Positions 36,119 through 44,140 of a stretch of DNA of 64,000 bases are shown here, one piece after another. A program made the translations under genes and the position numbers. The DNA lies in assembly GCF_014681765.1 (NCBI RefSeq), contig NZ_CP061498.1:2431501-2495500 (forward strand), in the 5' to 3' direction. Each line of letters begins with the position of its first letter. The first letter of the stretch is position 1. Under the pieces are notes generated by a model. It saw only the letters and a list, made by a program, of their open reading frames with translations. It did no database searches and was not told where the DNA came from. The stretch comes from Roseicitreum antarcticum (GTDB taxonomy: Bacteria > Pseudomonadota > Alphaproteobacteria > Rhodobacterales > Rhodobacteraceae).

Positions 36119-37053
36119 TTGCGCACCGCTCCGAAGGTTATGCCGCGCAGCAGATGTTTGCGCAGAAGGATGGTAAAGACCATGACAGGCACCAGAAAGA
36201 TCGTGGCCCCGGCGGCGACGGCGGGCCAATCCTTGCCGCTGACGCCGATGATCGTGGGGATGAACGGCGGCGCGGTCTGCGCATTGCCTGAGGTTAACAG
36301 CACGGCAAATGCGTATTCGTTCCAAGCAAAGATCAGGCAGAAGATCGCCGTCGAGGCAATGCCGGTCGCCGCTTGTGGCAGCACCACCTTGTAGAACGCC
36401 TGAAACCGCGTGTAGCCGTCGATCAGCGCGGCCTCTTCATATTCCACCGGAATCTCGTCGATGAAGCCTTTCAGCAGCCAGACCGACAGCGACAGGTTGA
36501 CCGCCGTATATAGCAAGATCATGCCAAGATGTGTGTCGTTCAGCCCCAGATTACGGAACATCAGAAAGATCGGTATGGCTACTGCGATAGGGGGCATCAT
36601 CCGGGTCGAGAGTATGAAGAACAGCAGATCATCCTTCAGTGGTACCTTGAAGCGTGAGAATGCGTAGGCCGCTGCCGTGCCCAGGATCATGCAAAGGAAC
36701 GTCGACCCGAACCCGATGATGACGGAATTCACGAAGCGCTCGCCATACCGTGAGGGACCCGAGATGATCATGTTCTGATCGCGCACGATGCGGTCGTACC
36801 AGGTGGTTGGTGGCCCCATCGCCTCCAGCGTTTCCTCGGTGGCGCGGCTGCGCGTGGTGAACAGGTTGACATAGCCTTCCAGCGTCGGCTCGAACACGAT
36901 CTTCGGCGGATAGGCGATAGCGTCCGAAGGGGATTTGAACCCAGTGGCAATGATCCATAGCAGCGGCAGGATGGTGATGATGGCATAGCCTACCACCAGA
37001 ATGCCTGCGAACCATTTGGTGCGGCTGGACGGCGCTGTGACTGAAAAGCTCAT
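36115..37053 (-). CDS. Carbohydrate ABC transporter permease (MalG type)
   Basis: 312-aa inner-membrane subunit with six predicted helices. The coupling helix EAA motif is EYEEAALIDGYTRFQAFYKVVLPQ, and the C-terminus ends GAVRK as in the MalG group. A periplasmic loop after helix 1 is unusually long (about residues 40-100, including RATEETLEAMGPPTTWYDRI), as in glycerol/polyol permeases. ATG 37053 overlaps the stop codon of the upstream permease (ATGA). Confidence 0.9.
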   Translation of the reverse strand: MSFSVTAPSSRTKWFAGILVVGYAIITILPLLWIIATGFKSPSDAIAYPPKIVFEPTLEGYVNLFTTRSRATEETLEAMGPPTTWYDRIVRDQNMIISGPSRYGERFVNSVIIGFGSTFLCMILGTAAAYAFSRFKVPLKDDLLFFILSTRMMPPIAVAIPIFLMFRNLGLNDTHLGMILLYTAVNLSLSVWLLKGFIDEIPVEYEEAALIDGYTRFQAFYKVVLPQAATGIASTAIFCLIFAWNEYAFAVLLTSGNAQTAPPFIPTIIGVSGKDWPAVAAGATIFLVPVMVFTILLRKHLLRGITFGAVRK

Positions 37054-37997
37054 CTCTGCTTCACCTTGTTGAGGGCTTTGACATAGATCGAGGCCAGCCC
37101 GAACACGGTCACGAACAAGATCACGGCATAGGCAGAGGAATAGCCGGTGCGCCATTTCTCGAACGCCTCGCGCTTGAGGTTGATCGAGGTCACCTCGGTC
37201 ACCGATCCCGGCCCGCCGCCGGTCAGTTGCACAACCAGGTCGAACATCTTGAAATTCTCGATCCCGCGGAAGAGTACCGCCAGCATCAGGAACGGTAGCA
37301 CCATGGGAACGGTGATGGTCCAGAACTGCCGCCATTTGCTGGCGCGGTCGCATTCGGCGGCTTCATAGATGCTGTCAGGAATTGACCGCAGCCCGGCCAG
37401 ACAGATCAGCATGACAAAGGGCGTCCACATCCATGTATCGGCAATGACGATCGACCATGGCGCCAGATGCACATCCCCGATCATCGAGAAGCTGGCGGGG
37501 TCAACACCGGTCAGGAAGCCTACGGCATAGTTGAACAGCCCGATCTGCGGCTGGTAGAGGAAGGTCCAGAAATTGCCCACGACCGCCGGGCTCAGCATCA
37601 TTGGCAGCACGATGATCGTGGTCCAAAGGTCGTTCCCCTTGAACTTCTTGTTGATCAGGTAGGCTAGCGTGAAGCCGATCAGCACCTGCAACACGATGGT
37701 CCAGACCAGAAAATGCGCGGTGGCCTGCATCGTGTTCCAGATGTCGCTGTCGGACAGGATGCGCTGATAATTCTCCAACCCCACCCATTCGGCATCACGG
37801 TTGGGTCGGTTGACCCTGAAATCGGTAAAGCTGAGGCGGATGGTCCAGATCAGTGGAAAAATATTGACCGCCAGCAGTAAAAACAGCGTGGGCGCCACGA
37901 AAATCCAGGCGATGGCGCGGTCCGAAAGGCCGCGGATACGGCGCGCAACGGGTTCCGGCGTGGCCTTGGCGACGCGGGTGATGGGGGTATCGGTCAT
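37050..37997 (-). CDS. Carbohydrate ABC transporter permease (MalF type)
   Basis: 315-aa inner-membrane subunit with about six helices. N-terminal WIFVAPTLFLLLAVNIFPLIWTIRLSF is typical of the sugar permease MalF/UgpA group, and the EAA loop IYEAAECDRASKWRQFWTITVP faces the ATPases. It is translationally coupled to the second permease by ATGA overlap and separated from the binding-protein gene by a 120-bp gap with a large hairpin. Confidence 0.9.
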   Translation of the reverse strand: MTDTPITRVAKATPEPVARRIRGLSDRAIAWIFVAPTLFLLLAVNIFPLIWTIRLSFTDFRVNRPNRDAEWVGLENYQRILSDSDIWNTMQATAHFLVWTIVLQVLIGFTLAYLINKKFKGNDLWTTIIVLPMMLSPAVVGNFWTFLYQPQIGLFNYAVGFLTGVDPASFSMIGDVHLAPWSIVIADTWMWTPFVMLICLAGLRSIPDSIYEAAECDRASKWRQFWTITVPMVLPFLMLAVLFRGIENFKMFDLVVQLTGGGPGSVTEVTSINLKREAFEKWRTGYSSAYAVILFVTVFGLASIYVKALNKVKQR

Positions 37998-38049
37998 GGG
38001 GTGTCCTTCATCGCAGCAGGCTGCGTGCCTTGAACGGGCGGGCAGATTT

Positions 38050-38098
38050 CCTTCCCCGACGCACCCCGGACGGAGGGGGCGCGTTGCGTCGGGGAAGG
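38050..38098 (-). repeat. Large inverted repeat between binding-protein and permease genes
   Basis: Perfect 14-bp arms CCTTCCCCGACGCA (38050-38063) and TGCGTCGGGGAAGG (38085-38098) with a 21-nt loop, 19 nt past the binding-protein stop codon on the minus strand. Such intergenic stems commonly protect the upstream message or partly stop transcription, so that more binding protein than permease is made. Confidence 0.7.
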
Positions 38099-38117
38099 AC
38101 CGGTCAGGGCGGCGGCG

Positions 38118-39434
38118 TTACAGCTTCCCCTCATACTCGAAGATCTCGGTCCAGTCTTCGGTCAGCCCGTCCAGCGCTTCTTGCGCCGTGCCGTTTCCGG
38201 CGATCACATAGTCATGCACCCTTGCCTGCATCGCCAGCAGCAGTTCGGCGTAGGAAGGCTCGGCCCAGAAGTCTTTGACGATGGCCATGGAATCCAGGAA
38301 GGTCTGCGCGTAGGGCTGGCTGTCAGCAAAGCCCGGGTCTTCCAAAACCGACCGCAACGCGGAATAGCCGCCAAGCTCCCACCACTTTGCCTGCACCTCG
38401 GGTTGCGCGAACCATTGGATGTATTCCAGCGCCGCGTCCTGTTTCTCGGAATAGGCCACAACCGAAATGCCCTGACCACCAAGCTGGGCAAATTGTCCCT
38501 CAGGCCCAGCAGGGTTGGGGAAATAGCCCGACCGCTCACCGCCCACATTCGGGTCGGCATGGACCCCGGGCCAGATGAAGGCAAAGTTCATCTGCATCGC
38601 CACCTGTCCTGAACGATAGGCGTCGATATTCTCGCCCATGTACCAGTTCGACGAACCCGGCGGGGTCGCGGTGTCGTAAAGCTCCTTGTAGTATTCCAGC
38701 CCCGCTACCGCGCCCGGCGAATTTACATAGCCGTCCAATTCGTATGGGTTCTCCGGGCTGCCATACTGGAAGCCATAGTTGTAAAGGGCGTTCGTCACGC
38801 CCATTGTGATGCCTTCGGACCCACGCTCGGTGTAGATCGCTGCGCCATAGACCGTGGTTCCGTCGATATCGCGGCCCTGAAAGAACTGTGCGATGTCTTT
38901 CAGTTCTTCCAGCGTGGCGGGAACGTCCAGCGGGCGGCCATAGGTTTCCTGAAACTCGGCCTGAAGCGCGGGACGCTCAAACCAGTCGCGGCGGTAGGTC
39001 CAGCCCACAACATCGCCAAAGGCGGGCAGGGCCCAGTAATTCGGCGTATTCTTCGGCCATTCAGCGTAGCCCGTCACGGTCGCCGGAATGAAGTCATCCA
39101 TGGAAATATTGTTGGCGTCGAAAAAGTCGTTCAGCTTGACGTAATGGCCGTTCTCGGCACCGCCGCCGATCCACTGACTGTCGCCGATCATCAGGTCGCA
39201 CAGCCGCCCGCCAGAGTTCAGTTCGTTCAGCATGCGGTCGGCAAAGCTGGTCCATGGCACGAATTCGAAGCTCATGGTGTGGCCCGATTGCGCCTCGAAG
39301 TCCTTGCTCAGTTCGACCAGCGCGTTGGCCGGGTCCCATGCCGCCCAGCATAATGTCAGGTTCTCTGCCTGCGCCGATCCTGCGCCCGTTGCCAGTGCTG
39401 CTGCGGCAACTGCAAGTGTCAGTTTCGTCTTCAT
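38118..39434 (-). CDS. ABC transporter extracellular solute-binding protein
   Basis: 438-aa periplasmic binding protein of the family 1 (MalE-like) type. Signal peptide MKTKLTLAVAAAALATGAGSAQA, then ENLTLCWAAWDPANALVELSKDFEAQ..., with aromatic-rich hinge and pocket stretches (NYWALPAFGDVVGWTYRRDWF; SSNWYMGENIDAYRSGQVAMQMNFAFIWPG). ATG 39434 has a strong GGGAGGAG site. It is first in the operon and directly beside the twin operator. The ligand cannot be read; the downstream DhaK-DhaL gene suggests a small keto-sugar or polyol. Confidence 0.88.
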   Translation of the reverse strand: MKTKLTLAVAAAALATGAGSAQAENLTLCWAAWDPANALVELSKDFEAQSGHTMSFEFVPWTSFADRMLNELNSGGRLCDLMIGDSQWIGGGAENGHYVKLNDFFDANNISMDDFIPATVTGYAEWPKNTPNYWALPAFGDVVGWTYRRDWFERPALQAEFQETYGRPLDVPATLEELKDIAQFFQGRDIDGTTVYGAAIYTERGSEGITMGVTNALYNYGFQYGSPENPYELDGYVNSPGAVAGLEYYKELYDTATPPGSSNWYMGENIDAYRSGQVAMQMNFAFIWPGVHADPNVGGERSGYFPNPAGPEGQFAQLGGQGISVVAYSEKQDAALEYIQWFAQPEVQAKWWELGGYSALRSVLEDPGFADSQPYAQTFLDSMAIVKDFWAEPSYAELLLAMQARVHDYVIAGNGTAQEALDGLTEDWTEIFEYEGKL

Positions 39435-39500
39435 TCGAAAACTCCTCCCTATGTTCTCCCCGGCCCCCCGCCAGGAATCGTGAACAGCTTCAGTGGTAGA

Positions 39501-39516
39501 TGAGGTGCGCACCTCA
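39501..39516. promoter_or_regulatory. LacI-type operator 1 (perfect 16-bp palindrome)
   Basis: TGAGGTGCGCACCTCA is fully symmetrical with the central CG usual for LacI-family sites. It fills exactly the 16-bp space between a possible minus-strand -35 (TTGATC, 39517-39522) and -10 (TCTACC, 39495-39500) of the transporter operon, so binding would block RNA polymerase. Confidence 0.75.
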
Positions 39517-39530
39517 GATCAAGAACTTTC

Positions 39531-39546
39531 TGAGGTACGCACCTCA
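39531..39546. promoter_or_regulatory. LacI-type operator 2 (16-bp palindrome, one mismatch)
   Basis: TGAGGTACGCACCTCA differs from operator 1 at one base. The centres are 30 bp apart, about three helical turns, so two dimers could bind on the same face. It is 72 bp upstream of the regulator start and 96 bp upstream of the binding-protein start. Confidence 0.75.
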
Positions 39547-39618
39547 AAAACCTTGCGTTGCCTAGGAATCCGTCGCAGTAATCGTCGGACAGGCGATATT
39601 CAGGGAAAACGTTGCGCG

Positions 39619-40641
39619 ATGCGGCCAACTACAAAAGACCTCGCACAGGCGGCAGGTGTCAGCCTTGCCACCGTGGACCGTGTGCTGAACGCGCGACCGG
39701 GCGTGCGCCAGAAAACCGTCGATGCGGTGAACGAGGCGATTCAGCGGATCGGATTTGAACGCAACCTGGTCGCCGCCACACTTGCGCGCAAGAAGGGCTA
39801 TACCTTCGGATTTGTCCTACCCCGCAAGGGGGATGAATTCATGGCCGAGATCCTGCACCATATCCGCGAAAGCCACAAAGCGGGCCGGGCGGAGATGGCC
39901 GAGATCAAGGCACTGCGGTTGGACGAACAGGACCCTCACAAGACCGCCGAGGCGCTGAACCGTCTGACACTGCAAGAGGTCGATGGCGTTGCAATCATGG
40001 CGCCCCAGACCCCGCCGATCCGCGATGCCATCCGCCGGATGCGCGAACGTGGCATCCGTGTCGTCCCCTTCATTGCCAATCAGCAGGACGGCGGCGCGAC
40101 CAGTTTCGTGGGCATCGACAATATTGCCGCCGGCGCCACTGCGGGCCAACTGATGGGCCGGTTCGCGGGTGGGCGGGCTGGCGCGGTTGCCGTGATGACC
40201 GACACCATTCAGGCGCGCGACAGTCTGGAACGGCGACTGGGCTTCGACAATGTCATCAACCAGATGTTTCCCCGCCTGAACGTTCTGCCTTCGCTCGAAA
40301 CACACACCGACCCCGACCGAACGCACCGCATCATTACCAAGACCTTCGAGACGCAGCACGACCTTGTCGGATTGTATATCATGGGGTCTGAAGCCCGTGT
40401 CCCGGTCGAGGCGATGCGCCGCTTTCCCCAAAGCGCAAACCTGATTGCGATCGCACATGAACGGACCCCCGCCACGGTCGCTGCGTTGCGTCAGCGCACG
40501 CTTGATGCGGTTGTGACTCAAGACCCCGGGCATCTGGTGCGCAGCGCGGTGCGGATCTTGCGCGCGGAGTGCGAAAACCGGGTGATTGTGGCCTCGCAGG
40601 AAAAGATCCGCATCGAGATTCTACTGGCAGAAAACCTCTGA
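39619..40641 (+). CDS. LacI family transcriptional regulator
   Basis: 340-aa regulator. The N-terminal helix-turn-helix TTKDLAQAAGVSLATVDRVLNARPGVRQKTVD matches LacI, with a sugar-binding periplasmic-protein-like core (GFVLPRKGDEFM... DGVAIMAPQTPPI... FVGIDNIAAGATAGQLM... AVVTQDPGHLVRSAV). ATG 39619 fits the family start (MRPTTKDLA); the region before it holds the twin operator. It is divergent from the transporter operon and most likely its repressor. Confidence 0.92.
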   Translation: MRPTTKDLAQAAGVSLATVDRVLNARPGVRQKTVDAVNEAIQRIGFERNLVAATLARKKGYTFGFVLPRKGDEFMAEILHHIRESHKAGRAEMAEIKALRLDEQDPHKTAEALNRLTLQEVDGVAIMAPQTPPIRDAIRRMRERGIRVVPFIANQQDGGATSFVGIDNIAAGATAGQLMGRFAGGRAGAVAVMTDTIQARDSLERRLGFDNVINQMFPRLNVLPSLETHTDPDRTHRIITKTFETQHDLVGLYIMGSEARVPVEAMRRFPQSANLIAIAHERTPATVAALRQRTLDAVVTQDPGHLVRSAVRILRAECENRVIVASQEKIRIEILLAENL

Positions 40642-40859
40642 CCATCCGGATGCTGCACCCACCTTTAGGGTGCCCATGGCGCGAACCACTGGGCGGCTCC
40701 GCGAAAGACAATGTGCCGCGACCTGTGGCCGTTAAGGCGCGGAAGCAGGGCAACAGACACTTTTTCGTTAGCCGCCTGTGTGTCAGCTTTCCTTCATTAG
40801 CAATTTTGTATAGCACGTATAGCTAGTTTTGATGAAGATGTTGATTATCCGGGGAGTGC

Positions 40860-41555
40860 ATGATGGCTGGGCGTCGTATTATGCTTGCAGTTTCAGCAGT
40901 CGCCTGTTTGGCGTCGGTCATCAGCCTGATGCGGGAATATCCGGCTGCGGTTTTTGCACGTGATGACTCCTTTCTGAAGCTCAACATCCTGTCACAGTCT
41001 GACACTCTGCAGTCCGCGCAGGTTGGATTGCCGGGTATTCCTGACGTACCAATGTCATGGCGGGGGCAGCGCGATCTGCTCCGGGGGTGCAGCGACGTGC
41101 AATCCGACACGACATTCCAATTCATGCCCGCCGACACCCGGGCCAGTACGCATCAGAACTGCCTCGATGTCGCGCAACAGGTGCTGGATCGTGCGCCGAC
41201 AGTTGGTCTGGCCCATCTGGTTCAGGCGGTCGCATTTGATGGACTTGGCCGGGCACAGGAACGCGACCGCGCCTTGGCTGTGTCCCAGGCGCATGCCTCG
41301 TTTGAAGGCTGGCAAGCCATCCGCCGGATACGTGTCGGCCTGCCCGCGCTGGACACGCTCAGCACCGACGCAAGGGCTGCATTGTCAGCGGACATCGCGT
41401 TTCTGATGATTGAACGATGGGGCATTGAGCAGATCGCGCCCCTGTTCATTTCTCTGCCCGACGCGCGGGAGTTCATTGAATCTGTGGCGCAGCAGGCAAA
41501 GCCGCAAAGCCAGCGGCAGCTCATCAGCGCTTTGCGCCGATATGCGCAGGGTTAG
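40860..41555 (+). CDS. Exported protein of unknown function at the head of the exopolysaccharide cluster
   Basis: 231-aa protein with an N-terminal hydrophobic segment (about residues 8-22, MLAVSAVACLASVIS) that acts as a signal or anchor. The mature part contains a cysteine pair (GCSDVQ...NCLDVAQQ) and helical stretches (VLDRAPTVGLAHLVQAVAFDGLGRAQERDRALAVSQ) that resemble a TPR-like helical scaffold. GGGGAG is 3 nt before the ATG. It lies 55 bp upstream of the ligase/polymerase gene. I do not recognise a family; a periplasmic helper in polymer assembly is inference. Confidence 0.65.
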   Translation: MMAGRRIMLAVSAVACLASVISLMREYPAAVFARDDSFLKLNILSQSDTLQSAQVGLPGIPDVPMSWRGQRDLLRGCSDVQSDTTFQFMPADTRASTHQNCLDVAQQVLDRAPTVGLAHLVQAVAFDGLGRAQERDRALAVSQAHASFEGWQAIRRIRVGLPALDTLSTDARAALSADIAFLMIERWGIEQIAPLFISLPDAREFIESVAQQAKPQSQRQLISALRRYAQG

Positions 41556-41610
41556 CTTTTCTGACCCGAATCGCCGGTAATCAGATTGAAGAAGAAGAAG
41601 GGTTCTTAGA

Positions 41611-43092
41611 ATGGCAGACTGGCTGGATACGCCGGCGGCAACGTCGGAAACAGCGGGGTGGGTATCGATCAAGAAACCGTCAGCCGGGCGCAGCGGAAAG
41701 CCAAATTTGAAAGACAACTTCGTTATATCGCCCGAACATACCAAGCTGAACAATCGGCTTGCGCTTTTGTTGGTCGCAATCATGGTCCTGGCCCCGATCC
41801 CGCTGGCCAGCCACCGCCCGGTCTGGTGGCTTCTATTGGGAATCGTGATCAGCGGTATTGCCGTGTGGCATCTTGTCCGGGGCAGCCGCATCGCGCCCGA
41901 CCGCACCTTGCAGATGTTCAAGCACGCCCCGCTTTTCCTGATGGGGCTGGCTGTCGTGGTCTTCGCGGTACTGCAAGGGTTGCCTATCGCGGCGATCATC
42001 CCTGACGCGTTGTTGCGGCTTCCCGAAACCATGGTGCCCGGCCCGGTCCTGCACACGATCAGCATTGTGCCGGATGCGAGCATCCTAGGCGCGCTGCGGA
42101 TCACCATATACCTTTGCTTTGTGGCCTTGGTGCTGGAGGCTGCCGCGCAACCCAACCGTGGCGAACGAATGGGGTGGTTGTTGTTCTTTGGCATCACGGC
42201 CCACGCGGTCTGGGGCCTAGTATCGCTCAATTTTCTGGGTGACACGCTGCTGTTTGGCGAAAAGACCGCGTATCAAGGGATGGCGACCGGAACGTTTGTG
42301 AACCGCAATTCTTACGCGACATTTCTGGGGTTTGGCATCGTCCTGGGGATTGCCCTGTCGCTGGATCGGCGGATCGCGCCGCGCATCCGGGCCTCACGCG
42401 ATCCTGGCTGGCTCAGCCCCGAGCGGATCGAGATGCTGGGCATCTGGGCGATGATCGCGATGATCACTCTTGCGCTGCTGGCGACCCAATCGCGAATGGG
42501 GGTCGGTGCAACGGCGGTTGCGGGGCTGTTGACCTTTGTCGTCATGCGGATCAAGCAGGGACACAGCACCGCCGCAACCCTGCTGACCGGGGGAATTGGG
42601 TTTGTGATCTTCGCGGCCATTGCCCTTTTGCGCGGAGGGCAAGGGGTGCTGGAGCGGTTCATCTTCGTCGAAGGCGCGTCGGAAACCCGGGCAGACTTCT
42701 ACAGCCAGATTCTGGGGATGATCGGCAACCGTCCGTTTACCGGTTACGGGTTGGACGCTTTTGCCCCAGCGTTTGAGCTGCACCGCGCCCCGCCCATTAC
42801 GGCACCTCTGTATCTGGACATGGCCCATAACTCTTACCTGACTCTGTGGGCCGAGATGGGGCTGCTGTTTGGCAGCCTTCCGATCCTGGCGTTGATTGGT
42901 GCTGCGGTGATCATCTTGCGCCGGATTGCGCGGCGCACGACTGACCTGGCCATGCCGGTGGCCGCGCTGGGCATCATATGCTTGGGGGGGCTGCATTCGC
43001 TGGTCGATTTCAGCCTGGAGATTCCGGCAAATGTGCTCGTTTTTCTGGCCGTGATCGCCATTGGGGCGGCGCATCGACCCATTGGGCGGTAG
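41611..43092 (+). CDS. O-antigen ligase / Wzy-like polysaccharide polymerase family protein
   Basis: 493-aa inner-membrane protein with about 11-12 hydrophobic segments and the large periplasmic loop between late helices that is typical of the Wzy_C family. The loop contains GTFVNRNSYATFLGFGI upstream and ADFYSQILGMIGNRPFTGYGLDAFAPAF...DMAHNSYLTLWAEMGLL, with the conserved Arg and the AHNxYL motif of this family. An N-terminal cytoplasmic stretch of about 45 residues is longer than usual. It probably joins repeat units on the periplasmic face. Confidence 0.85.
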   Translation: MADWLDTPAATSETAGWVSIKKPSAGRSGKPNLKDNFVISPEHTKLNNRLALLLVAIMVLAPIPLASHRPVWWLLLGIVISGIAVWHLVRGSRIAPDRTLQMFKHAPLFLMGLAVVVFAVLQGLPIAAIIPDALLRLPETMVPGPVLHTISIVPDASILGALRITIYLCFVALVLEAAAQPNRGERMGWLLFFGITAHAVWGLVSLNFLGDTLLFGEKTAYQGMATGTFVNRNSYATFLGFGIVLGIALSLDRRIAPRIRASRDPGWLSPERIEMLGIWAMIAMITLALLATQSRMGVGATAVAGLLTFVVMRIKQGHSTAATLLTGGIGFVIFAAIALLRGGQGVLERFIFVEGASETRADFYSQILGMIGNRPFTGYGLDAFAPAFELHRAPPITAPLYLDMAHNSYLTLWAEMGLLFGSLPILALIGAAVIILRRIARRTTDLAMPVAALGIICLGGLHSLVDFSLEIPANVLVFLAVIAIGAAHRPIGR

Positions 43093-43221
43093 CTGTCGCT
43101 GCGATGCGCAGCTTTCCGGCCGCAGTGGCGCGTAATTTGTCATAAATCAGATCCAAAGGGCCTGTAATCGTCGGGTGAGTTTGCTTTACTGTGTCGCAAT
43201 AAACTGGAGTAGGGTGGCGCG

Positions 43222-44001
43222 ATGCTGCGATGGCTAAGCAAGGCACTGGGCGGAGCGGCGACACCGAAACCCGACGGGCAGACGGTCAGTTTTCTGGAAC
43301 ACGGCCCGCTGACCGGGCCAGTCTATGTGGTCGGCGACGTTCACGGGTGCCATGCCCTCTATCGTCGGCTGGAAGCGCAGATCCTGCGCGATGCGAACAC
43401 ATTGACCGGCAGTCCCGGCATCGTTCTATTGGGCGATGTGGTGGACCGCGGTCCGGAAACGGCCGATATGCTGGACCTTCTGACCGACAGGCCCCCAACC
43501 GGGGCCACCCGGCTTTGCCTGCGCGGCAACCACGAAGACATGATGCTGAATTTTCTCAATAATCCGACCATGACCAGTTCCTGGTTGGATTTTGGCGGGT
43601 TCGAAACGCTTATGTCCTACGGCCTAGCGCTCGATATGGAGACGGCACCTTCGCCGCGGCGCTTGCAGCAGATGCTTCAGGCGCATATTCCGCAGGCACA
43701 TCGCGACTTTCTTGAGCATTTGCCATATGGCATGCAGGTTGGCCCCTATGCGTTGGTTCATGCAGCAATTGACGTGGCTGCACCACTTGATCGACAGCCG
43801 CGCCAAACTGTCCTGTGGGGCGATCCGGTGGATGCGGGGCCGCACGATGTCACCGTTATTCACGGTCATACCATTGTTCCACAGCCAATTATCGAGGAGG
43901 GGCGCATCGCGCTGGATACCGGGGCATATGACACGGGTGTTCTTACCGCAGTACGGCTGCACCCGGATATGCCGCCGAAAATTTTGCAATGTCATGCCTA
44001 A
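43222..44001 (+). CDS. PPP-type metallophosphoesterase (serine/threonine protein phosphatase-like)
   Basis: 259-aa two-metal phosphatase with all PPP signatures: GDVHGC near residue 39, GDVVDRG near 73, RGNHE near 98, and later His residues in LVHAAID and VIHGHT. This is the bacterial PrpA/ApaH-related type. It sits between the polymer ligase and the BY-kinase of the exopolysaccharide cluster. Most such clusters carry a low-molecular-weight Tyr phosphatase or a PHP phosphatase in this place, so it may be the counter-phosphatase of the kinase (inference). Confidence 0.85.
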   Translation: MLRWLSKALGGAATPKPDGQTVSFLEHGPLTGPVYVVGDVHGCHALYRRLEAQILRDANTLTGSPGIVLLGDVVDRGPETADMLDLLTDRPPTGATRLCLRGNHEDMMLNFLNNPTMTSSWLDFGGFETLMSYGLALDMETAPSPRRLQQMLQAHIPQAHRDFLEHLPYGMQVGPYALVHAAIDVAAPLDRQPRQTVLWGDPVDAGPHDVTVIHGHTIVPQPIIEEGRIALDTGAYDTGVLTAVRLHPDMPPKILQCHA

Positions 44002-44140
44002 GCCATAACAATCTGCGACGCACGTTAGGGTTGAGTCCGGTATTCTGACCCATTTAGGGTTGTTCTAATTTGAAATCAAATGATAAGGCATCGGCGTCAC
44101 ATAAGGCCCCGGACCTGTCGGGCAAGCGGAGAATCAAGGT

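Noticed and set aside
32203-39434. Glycerol operon glpSTPQUV
   Set aside because: The dual ATPases and small membrane gene fit, but the binding protein is shorter than GlpV-like proteins, the regulator is LacI and not GlpR, and there is no glpD or glpK. I keep only the architectural comparison.
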